This document shows, one piece after another, positions 1 to 6,549 of a stretch of DNA of 47,294 nucleotides (its first letter is position 1; every line of letters starts with the position of its first letter). This stretch comes from a virus. Location of the stretch: the IMG/VR virus record IMGVR_UViG_3300000545_000001, positions 1 to 47,294 of that record, one strand, 5' to 3'. A program made the position numbers and the translations under genes. The notes under the pieces were generated by a model. That model was not told where the DNA came from and did not search any database. It saw only the letters and a list, made by a program, of their open reading frames with translations.

Positions 1-33
1 GGGCGAAGGTGCTGTCGCCGTCATGCGTAACAT
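1..33. repeat. Terminal direct repeat (circularisation overlap), left copy
   Basis: These 33 bases recur exactly as the last 33 bases of the window. If the two copies are merged, the large terminase gene continues across the junction without a frameshift: 1408 + 206 = 1614 nt, or 538 codons. The repeat is therefore an assembly overlap of a circular or circularly permuted molecule, not two biological copies of a gene segment. Confidence 0.95.
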
Positions 34-1408
34 CCCCGCCCGCCACTGCCGCAACGAAGAACCCCACGGCGTCGCCGAGGCGTCGGCTGCGGAGGTTCGT
101 CACGAAGTCGGCCACCCGGTCTTTGCCGTAGCGGCCCTCCCACCGGTCGGTGAGGTGCTCGATCTTCTGCGGGTCGGAGTAGATGAGTCCGACGTTGAAC
201 TTGTCGAACGCCTCCATGACCGCGGCGTCGGCCAGCTCGAAGTCGTGCTCGTAGTCGTCCCCCACGCCGGCCGGGCGCTCCAGGATGGCGAGGGGCCACT
301 GGTGGAACCCGTCGACCGTGCTGGCGATGATGGCCAGCGCGTCCTGGTAGCGGGCGCCGTCCACGCCGATCGAGATGAGCGTCCCGTCGGGCACGACCGT
401 CTCCGGGTGGGCTCCGTTGCGCCAGGCTTCGAGGTCGAAGGCGACGTCTTCGCCGGCATGGACGCGATTCAAGAAGAACCGTTCGGCCTGGGCCGGGTCC
501 CGCTTGAGCAACGCCTCGATCTCCACGTCGATGCGGTCGAGGTCGACCCAGCCTTTCCACGTCTTGCCGTTGCGGACGGAGTCGCCGTAGGCGTGGCGCA
601 TGGCCTTGCGCCGCTCCGCCCGGTTGCGCACCGAACCACCGATCGGGGCCGGGTAGTCGACGTACACGCCGACGGGGTTCTCGTAGGTGTCCTGCGCCAC
701 CGAGTCATCGACCAGTGCCCACGCGTTGGTCGTGTCCATGAACCGACCGCCCATGCCGGAGAGGTTCCTGCGCTGGTTGTCGGCCAGGCGCTTGCCGCCG
801 TTGCGCTCCACCCACCCGTGGCCTTCGTCGCCCAGCACGAAGGTGACACGCTGGCCGAGCCGTGAGAGGGCCGAAGCGGTCACCGGTTCGATCAGGCCAC
901 CGCCCGGCAGGTTGATGCGCGTGAGGCCCGTGTCGGGCAACTCAGCGTCCAATGGGCCGAAGCGGATCATGGGGAGCAGGGCGCGGTAGACGTTGGCCGT
1001 CTGGTCCTCGCTGATCGCCGTGATCTGCACGTGCGGCGTCGGCCACGGCCGCCCGACGGGACGTCCATCAGCGTCCCAACCATCGGGCAGGGCCGGGCCG
1101 CAGGACTCGAAGAGGATGATGGCGGCGCTGAAGGGCCCCTTGCCCCACTTCTGAGGCCGCACCAACAAGGACCCCCGCTCGTGGTGGAAGCGTGGCCCGG
1201 ACCACTTCATCGACCGGCCCGTGGGCTGGAGTCGGTAGTGGTGGACCAGGAACTTGACCATCTCGTCGGTCAAGCGGAACGGCTCGCCGAGCTGGTCGCC
1301 GTCAGGGATCACGCACATCTCTTCGATCCATTGCCAGGCGACGATGCCCAGGGTGGGGAAGTCGAGGCCCGTCTCTGCCAGCTCGGCGTCCGCTCCCCGC
1401 CAGGCCAT
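1..1408 (-). CDS. terL: Terminase large subunit, N-terminal and central part (continues at the right end of the window)
   Basis: ATP-driven packaging motor and nuclease that loads phage DNA into the prohead through the portal. The gene starts with MAWRGADAELAE at an ATG that directly follows the TerS stop (TGA ATG), so the two genes are translationally coupled. A Walker A-like segment RPQKWGKGP lies near residue 80 and a Walker B segment FVLGDE near residue 190. The RNase H-like nuclease domain begins near residue 340 with SIGVDGARYQDALAII, followed by an acidic YSDPQKIEHL segment. The reading frame leaves the window at base 1 and finishes at 47056 after circular joining, giving 537 aa, a normal length for this family. 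Family assignment rests on motifs, gene order and length and is secure. Confidence 0.93.
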   Translation of the reverse strand, partial: MAWRGADAELAETGLDFPTLGIVAWQWIEEMCVIPDGDQLGEPFRLTDEMVKFLVHHYRLQPTGRSMKWSGPRFHHERGSLLVRPQKWGKGPFSAAIILFESCGPALPDGWDADGRPVGRPWPTPHVQITAISEDQTANVYRALLPMIRFGPLDAELPDTGLTRINLPGGGLIEPVTASALSRLGQRVTFVLGDEGHGWVERNGGKRLADNQRRNLSGMGGRFMDTTNAWALVDDSVAQDTYENPVGVYVDYPAPIGGSVRNRAERRKAMRHAYGDSVRNGKTWKGWVDLDRIDVEIEALLKRDPAQAERFFLNRVHAGEDVAFDLEAWRNGAHPETVVPDGTLISIGVDGARYQDALAIIASTVDGFHQWPLAILERPAGVGDDYEHDFELADAAVMEAFDKFNVGLIYSDPQKIEHLTDRWEGRYGKDRVADFVTNLRSRRLGDAVGFFVAAVAGGDVTHDGDSTFA

Positions 1409-1876
1409 TCAGTCCCGCATGCCCTTCAACCGGTTGCGGATGTCGGTCACGTTCGTGTTGCTGGCCGCATCGGCCGGCACGGGCTCATCCGCTACGAAGG
1501 CGTAGTGGAGCTTGGCGGCGGCGGCCGGCGTCAGCCCGAAGGCATCATCCATGCGCAGGATGAGCGGCAACAGGCGCACCGCGGTATCGGTCGCCCGCTG
1601 GTCGCCATCGGCGTCGCCCTCCAGGGCGGTAACCCACTGGTCTTCGAGCTGCGCCCGCTTGGCGAGGGGCTCCATGAAGCTGGCGTTCCACGTGGTGGCC
1701 TGAGGGGTCGACCAGGCCCATTTCCACCAACGCCTACCCGCGGCCCCCAAGCGCACCGGACACTTCGGCGGCGTACCCTGCCGGCCGGTGATCGGCAGTC
1801 GGTGCGCGGCCTGAGACGCGGAAACGTCTCGCCTGCGACGACGTGCGTCCGATGGCTTGGGGGCCGGAGAACCCAT
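1409..1876 (-). CDS. terS: Terminase small subunit, P27-like
   Basis: Likely DNA-recognition subunit of the packaging terminase. The 155-aa protein has a basic N-terminus (a run of arginines near residues 12-16), then a conserved-looking aromatic stretch WWKWAWSTPQA at about residues 50-60, and a helical C-terminal half rich in Ala, Leu and acidic residues. This layout resembles P27-family small terminases of actinophages. It lies immediately before TerL with no gap, and its start overlaps the stop of the preceding gene (ATGA). Position and aromatic motif together make the call good. The exact DNA-binding residues cannot be read from the sequence. Confidence 0.8.
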   Translation of the reverse strand: MGSPAPKPSDARRRRRDVSASQAAHRLPITGRQGTPPKCPVRLGAAGRRWWKWAWSTPQATTWNASFMEPLAKRAQLEDQWVTALEGDADGDQRATDTAVRLLPLILRMDDAFGLTPAAAAKLHYAFVADEPVPADAASNTNVTDIRNRLKGMRD

Positions 1877-2178
1877 CAGCTCTTGGTGGTCCTGCCGGTG
1901 GACTTGCTGGCGCCCTTGGCCTTGGTGGGCGTGTCGCCGGAGCCGTAGTCGTCGCCCTCCAGGGAAGTGGCGCCACCCTCGACCGGGGGCGGTTCGGGCT
2001 CGGGGCGGTCCTTGCCGGAGTACTTCTCCGTGGCCTCGACGTTCAGCTCGGCCTGCGTCTTGCGCTCTTCGATCTGACGGGTGCGTTCGGCCTCGATCTG
2101 CTCGTCCCGGAAGCCCTCGGCCTCCGGTTCGGGCAACGGTCCGGTGCCCGGCGTACCAGGCAGAGTCGGGTCACTCAT
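1876..2178 (-). CDS. Small acidic hydrophilic protein upstream of terS, function unknown
   Basis: A 100-aa protein with no recognisable domain. The N-terminus is rich in Pro and Gly, the middle is a charged helix (FRDEQIEAERTRQIEERKTQ), and the C-terminus is a Lys/Ser/Thr tail. It overlaps terS by the ATGA stop-start arrangement and the HNH gene by 4 nt, so it belongs to the same transcript. Proteins of this look often sit just before small terminases in actinophages. A packaging accessory role is only an inference from position. Confidence 0.7.
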   Translation of the reverse strand: MSDPTLPGTPGTGPLPEPEAEGFRDEQIEAERTRQIEERKTQAELNVEATEKYSGKDRPEPEPPPVEGGATSLEGDDYGSGDTPTKAKGASKSTGRTTKS

Positions 2179-2498
2179 TGGCGGTATCTCCCTTGGGTGG
2201 TGCCGCCCTCGTGGCCCGACTTGGCTCTATCGCAGTCGAGGCAGATGGGCGCCAGGTTGGATGGGCGGTGGTCGTCGCCGGCTATCACGTGGTCGACCCG
2301 GGGGCCGTAACGGCCGCAGATGTGGCACGTGTAGTTGTCCCGGCGGAGCACCTGGCGGCGCAGGGTGTTCCAATTGGCCGGGAGCCGCTGGCGCCGGGTG
2401 GATGAGGCGTAGGGGGCGGGAGCGTGGGTGTCGCAATAGGTGGTGGACACCAGGACCGGACACCGGGGTTCAGCGCATGGTCCCCACTTGCGAGGCAC
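2175..2498 (-). CDS. HNH endonuclease near terminase
   Basis: Zinc-dependent HNH nuclease. From the chosen GTG (VPRKWGPCAEPRCP) the 107-aa protein has a first zinc knuckle (C8, C13, C22, H25). The HNH core follows: C58-C61, the D69-H70 pair, N81, C86-C89 and H96. HNH proteins beside terminase are needed for cos cleavage and packaging in several siphoviruses, so the role here is probably packaging. The GTG was chosen because GAGAGG lies about 10 nt upstream and the family often begins just before the first CxxxxC. The frame stays open to 2564, so a longer N-terminus is possible. It is the first gene of the late operon. Confidence 0.85.
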   Translation of the reverse strand: MPRKWGPCAEPRCPVLVSTTYCDTHAPAPYASSTRRQRLPANWNTLRRQVLRRDNYTCHICGRYGPRVDHVIAGDDHRPSNLAPICLDCDRAKSGHEGGTTQGRYRQ

Positions 2499-2672
2499 GT
2501 CAGGGACACCTCTCACCACTAGCCGTATACGACGGGTTATAGACGCTGAGCGCCTGCATAGCAAGAGCCCTTAGATAAGTCGATGGAGTGAGGCAACAAG
2601 GAGGGCGCTAGCGGTAAAGCCCTGGTCAGAGACTTGAGTTGCTTGTCTCAACATGCTTAGTGGGGTAGGTAG

Positions 2673-2719
2673 CTGTATTTGGTAATGTTCCATAATACAG
2701 GGGTCGACAAGGCTGTATT
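2673..2719. promoter_or_regulatory. Triple CTGTATT box, operator-like
   Basis: CTGTATT occurs at 2673-2679 and 2713-2719, and its inverse AATACAG at 2694-2700. The first two boxes form an inverted pair with a 14-nt gap, and the third repeats the first. The clustering in an AT-richer divergent intergenic region suggests binding of a dimeric regulator. This is inference from pattern only. Confidence 0.4.
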
Positions 2720-2824
2720 TCAGTCCCTCCATTCAGCGGAGGCCTGGCCTCAACGGTCGTCAGCGATAGGCCATACGGCCTACCCCCCACGGGTGTAAAC
2801 GCGCGGTAATAGGGCCAGCGACCC

Positions 2825-2843
2825 ATTGACTTCCGAGGTCAAT
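2825..2843. promoter_or_regulatory. Inverted repeat ATTGAC-N7-GTCAAT
   Basis: Perfect 6-bp arms separated by 7 nt, upstream of the plus-strand cassette. TTGAC reads as a -35-like element on both strands, but no well-spaced -10 is evident. It could be an operator or a promoter part. Confidence 0.3.
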
Positions 2844-2999
2844 AGGCTCGATGGCCCATTCTCATCTCACCCAAACAGATGAGACCGCGGGCCGAGCACG
2901 AGCACGACGAGCACGAGCCGACGAGCACGAGCCCGATAGAACGGCCGCTAGCTGCAGCGTTAGCCTTAAGCCCGCGCACCCAACGCCCGAAGGGGAGAC

Positions 3000-3122
3000 A
3001 TGCCCAACACGCCCTTCACCTCCACCGCCCGTATCCGCTTCGCTCTTGACGCCCTGCACACGAGCCGTTCCATCCGCTTCGCCGTGGCTCGTATCGCAAC
3101 ACGCACCCCGCCCTGCAGGTGA
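3000..3122 (+). CDS. Small basic protein, first ORF of the plus-strand cassette, unknown
   Basis: A 40-aa ORF beginning MPNTPFTSTARIRFALDALH, preceded by an AGGGGAGA ribosome-binding site 2 nt before the ATG. It is rich in Arg, Thr and Ala and has no known domain. It ends inside a CCCTGCAGG word, one of the repeated words of this region. Coding status is uncertain because of its short length, but its RBS and its position ahead of similar small genes favour it. Confidence 0.4.
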   Translation: MPNTPFTSTARIRFALDALHTSRSIRFAVARIATRTPPCR

Positions 3123-3213
3123 CCGAGGCCGAGACCACCTATCACCGGGCTTACGTCGCGCCCTGCAGGCCTCGACCCGATAGCCCGTTCCCTTCCCTTC
3201 CCCACACTTCCCC

Positions 3214-3233
3214 TTCAAGGAGACTTCCCGATG
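3214..3233 (+). promoter_or_regulatory. Shared translation leader TCAAGGAGACTTCCC, copy 1
   Basis: The string TCAAGGAGACTTCCC lies immediately before a start codon here, again at about 3484-3498 and at about 4553-4567. A shortened form, TCAAGGAGAC, occurs at about 5744. AGGAG is the Shine-Dalgarno core. Identical leaders before different genes imply duplication of a regulatory cassette or common translational control. Confidence 0.75.
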
Positions 3234-3398
3234 AGCACCTACTTTCTGGCCACGACCGACGGCAACCGCTTCACCTTCCCCGCGGCCGACGAGCACGAAG
3301 CCCGTTTGCTGGCACGACGAGCCCTTAAGGCGACCGGTAAAGCCCTGCAGTACCTTCGGGCTTACGACGGCATCACGAGCCGCACCCTTCCGTTCTAG
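3231..3398 (+). CDS. Small protein of the plus-strand cassette, unknown
   Basis: A 55-aa protein starting MSTYFLATTDGNRFTF directly after the shared leader TCAAGGAGACTTCCCG. It has a helical middle, EARLLARRALKATGKALQ, and ends in SRTLPF. The ALQ-type helix, encoded by GCCCTGCAG, recurs in the 100-aa protein at the end of the cassette (AARALQALG), so these products may be related. No known domain was recognised. The strong RBS and the hairpin after its stop support it as a real gene. Confidence 0.65.
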   Translation: MSTYFLATTDGNRFTFPAADEHEARLLARRALKATGKALQYLRAYDGITSRTLPF

Positions 3399-3423
3399 CC
3401 CCACCTAGCCCGAGCCCTTCCCG

Positions 3424-3473
3424 AGCCCTGCAGCATCAGCTGCAGGGCTTTCGGGGTGCCAGACACGGCACCC
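3424..3473 (+). promoter_or_regulatory. Intergenic double hairpin, copy 1
   Basis: The first hairpin has an 11-bp perfect stem AGCCCTGCAGC/GCTGCAGGGCT with an ATCA loop (3424-3449), followed by TTTCGGGG. The second is GGGTGCC/GGCACCC with a 6-nt loop (3454-3473). Both lie between a stop codon and the next shared RBS leader. The T tract is short, so the first hairpin could be a weak terminator, an attenuator or an RNA-processing site. Confidence 0.65.
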
Positions 3474-3499
3474 TTCCCAACAGTCAAGGAGACTTCCCG

Positions 3500-4471
3500 A
3501 TGTCCGAAACCATGAATGACCCAGAAGCCGGTACCGAACTTCACCCGTTCAACGTGCTCGACCTTCCCAACGTGCTCGACCGGGTGGAGACTCCGATCCA
3601 GCTGCAGTTCGGTTCCGATGTACTCGACATCGTCAAGGGTTGGTTCCGCTGGAGTGGCTCGTCGGTCGACGTGCTGTTGACCGACGATCAGACGATGTCC
3701 CTTGACGGCTCGGTCATGGTCGAGCTTCTCGGCCCGGTCGAGGTGCTCGACGCCGATCGAGAGGTGCTCTGCTATCACACGCGGGACGGTGAGGTGCTCT
3801 GCGCCGACCATGGTGCCCGGTGGGACATCGGGGTGACCGACGGGGATGTCTACCCGATACTCAAGGACAACGGCGACGGTATCGAGGCCGTCGGGTACTG
3901 CTCTCATGTCTGGGCGGCGAACGACCGTGGCCATAGCTTCTGTGGTTCGTGCGGCACTCCGGTCGAGCCGAAGGGGCACCCCGATAGCGGCTTCGTCGGT
4001 GAGATGTTTGAGTGCTGGAACTGCAGGGCACACGCGGTCTACGTGGACGGCGCGGGGTGGCAGCACGTGGACGGCTTCGATTACGTCACCGAGGGGCACA
4101 ACGTCACGATCAAGGGCTCGGCGGTTCACCGTGAACTGAGCGATACGCCCTTGACGATTACGGCCATGGTCGATGCCACGCCCTACCGCTTCACCTCCAC
4201 CCGCGGGTATGTCTGCTACCTCGACGTCGCGCCGTACGAAGGGCGTGTGCTCGTGCTCGACTCATCCTGGGACGGCGCGAACGATGAGGCCGAGAGCCAC
4301 TTCGATGAGGTGCGCGAACGGTGGGTCGCCGAAGTCATCGAGGCCGAGAGCATCGACACGAGCACGGCCGAAGGGCTCGAAGCGGTTGAGGCCGTTGAAG
4401 CGGACTTCCGTGCCGCCCTGCAGGTTGTCCGTGTCGACCTCGACGCGGTGGAGTTCACCTCGAAGCGGTAG
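3500..4471 (+). CDS. Zinc-ribbon protein of unknown function, plus-strand cassette
   Basis: A 323-aa acidic protein starting MSETMNDPEAGTELHPF after the shared leader. The central part holds a possible zinc ribbon, C148-x2-C151 and C172-x2-C175, with C134/H136 nearby. The rest is Asp/Glu/Val-rich without membrane segments or a signal peptide, so it should be cytoplasmic. The C-terminal part is a charged helix (EAESIDTSTAEGLEAVEAVE). Its codon use includes many GAGCAC, ACGAGC and CTGCAG words and fewer G/C third positions than the structural genes, which hints at separate acquisition. I do not recognise the family; a DNA- or host-protein-binding accessory protein is only a guess from the zinc ribbon. 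Confidence 0.75.
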   Translation: MSETMNDPEAGTELHPFNVLDLPNVLDRVETPIQLQFGSDVLDIVKGWFRWSGSSVDVLLTDDQTMSLDGSVMVELLGPVEVLDADREVLCYHTRDGEVLCADHGARWDIGVTDGDVYPILKDNGDGIEAVGYCSHVWAANDRGHSFCGSCGTPVEPKGHPDSGFVGEMFECWNCRAHAVYVDGAGWQHVDGFDYVTEGHNVTIKGSAVHRELSDTPLTITAMVDATPYRFTSTRGYVCYLDVAPYEGRVLVLDSSWDGANDEAESHFDEVRERWVAEVIEAESIDTSTAEGLEAVEAVEADFRAALQVVRVDLDAVEFTSKR

Positions 4472-4500
4472 CCCGTTCCCCGAGCCCTAGTGTCCCTTCG

Positions 4501-4541
4501 AGCCCTGCAGCTACCGCTGCAGGGCTTTCGGGGTGAAAGCC
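4501..4541 (+). promoter_or_regulatory. Intergenic switch-like hairpin, copy 2
   Basis: Hairpin A pairs AGCCCTGCAGC with GCTGCAGGGCT around a TACC loop (4501-4526). Hairpin B pairs GGGCTTTC with GAAAGCCC (4522-4529 with 4534-4541). The 5' arm of B lies within and just after the 3' arm of A, so the two folds exclude each other. The layout resembles an attenuator or anti-terminator pair placed just before the RBS of the next gene. Confidence 0.6.
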
Positions 4542-4567
4542 CTTCCCATCAGTCAAGGAGACTTCCC

Positions 4568-5419
4568 ATGATCAACGCCCTGGGTGACGACATCAGATTT
4601 ACCGACCGGTACCGCACGAAGTACGACTCCGCCATGGCGGAGTGGCTCGACTCCGGTCCCGAGCCCGACGAGAGCACGGGCTCGGTTGAGTGGCACGGTC
4701 ACGTCTCGCGTTTCGGTAAGAGACTCCTGCACGAAGATGACCGCGGCTTCGTTTCGGTCGAGCGTTTCGATACCGAGGCCGAAGCCATCGACCGTTTCGA
4801 GACCATCGACGCGGAGTATGGCGCGTGGCTCGATGACGACGAGCCCGAAGACGACGAGCCGATGACCGACGACGAGCCCGAGCCCGACGACGAGCCCGAA
4901 GGTTGGGTGCACGCGCCGGCGCGGGACGGCGCGGGGTGTTCGTGGTGCGGCACCTGGGCCATGGTGAACGGCGACGGTATGTGCCGTGAATGCTTCGAGG
5001 CCGATGACGAGCCCGCGCCGGTCGAGCACTCCGGGATCATCTGCCACGACGGCACGGCCGTTAATCTCTCGCTCGGGGTGCCTGGGTGCCTGCAGGCGAC
5101 TCCGATCCCTGGGAGCCGCTTCAACGACTGGGTCACGAGCCACAACCGCGCCCTTGACGACTACCGCCACAATCGCGCCCGTCGGAACGAAACGGCCGTG
5201 CTCAGTCTGGCCGCGGGCATCCTGCAGTACTGCGCTTCGCACGACTCGATGGGCACGGGCGATGATGTCGACTGGTACGGCGCGGAGCACGTGCTCGTGC
5301 CGCTTCTCGATGGCTTCGAGAACGCCCTAAATTTCGACCTCGGTCGGCTCGACGGTGGGACGTTGTCGGGCTTCGGTCACGCGGTGCGGAACTCCTACGC
5401 TGGAGGGCTCGGGGCATGA
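4568..5419 (+). CDS. Acidic zinc-ribbon protein of unknown function, plus-strand cassette
   Basis: A 283-aa protein starting MINALGDDIRFTDRYRTKYD. The ATG was chosen because it follows the shared leader exactly, although the frame is open further upstream. Residues 89-111 are an almost purely acidic, Pro-containing linker (DDDEPEDDEP and similar). A possible zinc knuckle follows with C124-x2-C127 and C139-x2-C142, and then a C-terminal globular part of about 130 residues. The acidic stretch could mimic DNA, as some anti-restriction proteins do, but this is conjecture. It overlaps the next gene by ATGA, so the two are translationally coupled. Confidence 0.75.
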   Translation: MINALGDDIRFTDRYRTKYDSAMAEWLDSGPEPDESTGSVEWHGHVSRFGKRLLHEDDRGFVSVERFDTEAEAIDRFETIDAEYGAWLDDDEPEDDEPMTDDEPEPDDEPEGWVHAPARDGAGCSWCGTWAMVNGDGMCRECFEADDEPAPVEHSGIICHDGTAVNLSLGVPGCLQATPIPGSRFNDWVTSHNRALDDYRHNRARRNETAVLSLAAGILQYCASHDSMGTGDDVDWYGAEHVLVPLLDGFENALNFDLGRLDGGTLSGFGHAVRNSYAGGLGA

Positions 5420-5718
5420 GTCGCTTCTCAGTCCAGCGGTACACGACGAAGAACGACACGAACGGCAACCCGCGCCGCGTGTGGGTCATCCGGGACGAGC
5501 ACGGCACGATCGTGGCCACGGCCGACGAAGGGTACGAAGGGCGTATCCCTGCTGCTCGTGCCCTGCAGGCTCTTGGCGCCGCGATGCAGGAGAACTACCT
5601 ACAGCACGGCTGGCCACTGTGTTGGCATCACGACGATGTCACCGATCTAGGAGACGTCGACGTCTCACCCGGTGTCTACCGTCGGATGATCCGCTACCGG
5701 ATCGGCGACGCTACCTAG
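5416..5718 (+). CDS. Small protein of the plus-strand cassette, unknown
   Basis: A 100-aa protein starting MSRFSVQRYTTKNDTNGN, coupled to the preceding gene by an ATGA overlap. The N-terminal half reads like a small beta-sheet unit (RRVWVIRDEHGTIVATADEG) followed by a helix AARALQALGAAMQENYLQHG, and a C-terminal part with several His and Asp residues. No known family was recognised. It is the last well-supported gene before a strong terminator hairpin at 5749-5796. Confidence 0.7.
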   Translation: MSRFSVQRYTTKNDTNGNPRRVWVIRDEHGTIVATADEGYEGRIPAARALQALGAAMQENYLQHGWPLCWHHDDVTDLGDVDVSPGVYRRMIRYRIGDAT

Positions 5719-5748
5719 CACGAGCCCTACAACTTCAGAATGGTCAAG

Positions 5749-5796
5749 GAGACCACGGCACCCCGAAGGGGACGGCCGTGGTCTCTTTGCTTTTTC
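5749..5796 (+). terminator. Rho-independent terminator after the plus-strand cassette
   Basis: A perfect 11-bp stem GAGACCACGGC/GCCGTGGTCTC (5749-5759 with 5775-5785) encloses a loop with its own CCCCGAAGGGG mini-hairpin, followed by TTTGCTTTTT. It overlaps a decayed copy of the shared leader (TCAAGGAGAC). Confidence 0.85.
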
Positions 5797-5838
5797 GCCC
5801 TGCAGCTACCGCTTGCAGGGCTTTCGGGGTGAAAGCCC
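5797..5838 (+). promoter_or_regulatory. Intergenic switch-like hairpin, copy 3
   Basis: Same design as the copy at 4501-4541. GCCCTGCA pairs with TGCAGGGC (5797-5804 with 5814-5821), and GGGCTTTC competes to pair with GAAAGCCC (5818-5825 with 5831-5838). It precedes a GGAG Shine-Dalgarno and the GTG at 5862. Confidence 0.55.
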
Positions 5839-5861
5839 TTCCCCTGCCTACCGGAGTCGAC

Positions 5862-6310
5862 GTGCACGAGCCAGAACGGAACCCAGCTAGGGCTCGTGCC
5901 CTGCAGGCTCGTCGGCTCGTGCGCGGGACGGCACGGCCTGCAGGCTCGTCGGCGCGGCTTTCGCTGCAAGCTCGTGCTCTCCTACGAGCCCGTATCGACC
6001 TACGAGCCCTTGATCTGGTCGATGGCTCGTCGGTACGGCCTGCAAGCTCGTGCTCGGGCTCGTCGGCCGGCCGGCTCGGCCTGCAGGCTTCGAGCCCTAC
6101 GAAGCCCTACGAGCCGTGCTCTCGACCGTCGGCACCCTTCCATGCCACCCGGTCGGTTGAAGGGCTTAGAACGGCACCTAGCGGCTCGTCGTGCTCGTCA
6201 CCGTGCCCTGGGAGCCGCTGGGCGGCTCGTGCGGCTCGACGGTCGGCCGCTGGGCGGCTCGTGCTCGTGCCCTGCAGGCTCGTGCTCGTGCTCGACGGCT
6301 CCAGAATGAG
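5862..6310. repeat. Field of GCTCGT/ACGAGC and CCTGCAGG words
   Basis: About 450 bases in which GCTCGT or ACGAGC occurs some twenty times and CCTGCAGG or CCTGCAAG several times, for example near 5891-5920, 6040-6085 and 6250-6300. The spacing is irregular, so it is not a tandem repeat. The same words are also enriched in the genes to its left but are sparse in the structural genes. Confidence 0.6.
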
Positions 6311-6500
6311 CCATCGGGCCTACCCCGTCCGGGCTAGGTCTTTCGGCCCGGGTCATTCGACCTACCCCGCTTGGGGGATGGACAAGCACCCCGGCGGGAG
6401 GGCCAGGCAGGGGCATAGCACAGCACTAGCACGGGGTTTTTTCGGGGTTTTTTCGGACCGATTCCGAACCCGATCGACCAGGATTTCCTGGCGAATCTGA
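5862..6500 (+). CDS. Doubtful low-complexity ORF with dense repeated words
   Basis: The GTG has a good RBS (GGAG, 5-nt spacing) and lies after the third switch-like hairpin, as the other cassette genes do. The predicted product begins MHEPERNPARARALQARRLV and is almost entirely Arg, Ala, Leu and Ser, made by iteration of GCTCGT and CTGCAG words. The frame also runs over two tandem CGGGGTTTTTT tracts near 6432-6453. It could be a young or decayed gene, or a non-coding repeat field that happens to be open. I favour no more than a short real N-terminus. Confidence 0.25.
   Translation: MHEPERNPARARALQARRLVRGTARPAGSSARLSLQARALLRARIDLRALDLVDGSSVRPASSCSGSSAGRLGLQASSPTKPYEPCSRPSAPFHATRSVEGLRTAPSGSSCSSPCPGSRWAARAARRSAAGRLVLVPCRLVLVLDGSRMSHRAYPVRARSFGPGHSTYPAWGMDKHPGGRARQGHSTALARGFFGVFSDRFRTRSTRISWRI
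6432..6453 (+). repeat. Tandem CGGGGTTTTTT tracts, possible terminator
   Basis: Two perfect copies of the 11-mer CGGGGTTTTTT sit head to tail, followed by a short inverted repeat TTCGG/CCGAA. The T tracts would stop transcription coming from the left, but no strong stem precedes them. Confidence 0.4.
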
Positions 6501-6549
6501 CCCTGTCGCCGGCCGGCGGTTCGGAGTGCCACTCCACTCTCCGCCTGTC

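Larger units (their letters stand above)
2499..2999. promoter_or_regulatory. Divergent control region between late operon and plus-strand cassette
   Basis: About 500 bases without a convincing gene, lower in G+C than the rest. The late genes leave it leftward and the small plus-strand genes rightward, so promoters for both are expected here, although none has consensus boxes with good spacing. It holds three CTGTATT boxes (2673-2719), an inverted repeat ATTGAC/GTCAAT (2825-2843), an AGGCCATACGGCCT palindrome near 2769-2782, and a cluster of ACGAGC words near 2894-2935. An open frame from 2851 is rich in Arg/Ala low-complexity sequence and is not called as a gene. Confidence 0.5.

Noticed and set aside
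2626-2826. 66-aa minus-strand frame in the control region
   Set aside because: No RBS, AT-richer regulatory-looking DNA, and it overlaps the CTGTATT boxes.
2851-3183. 110-aa plus-strand frame before the cassette
   Set aside because: Low-complexity Arg/Ala sequence from repeated ACGAGC words, no RBS, and it overlaps a better small ORF at 3000.
2880-6320. CRISPR array
   Set aside because: The repeated words are 6-10 bases with irregular spacing; there are no 25-40-base repeats with unique spacers and no cas genes. The Cas4/RecB-like nuclease at 19666 is a stand-alone phage enzyme.
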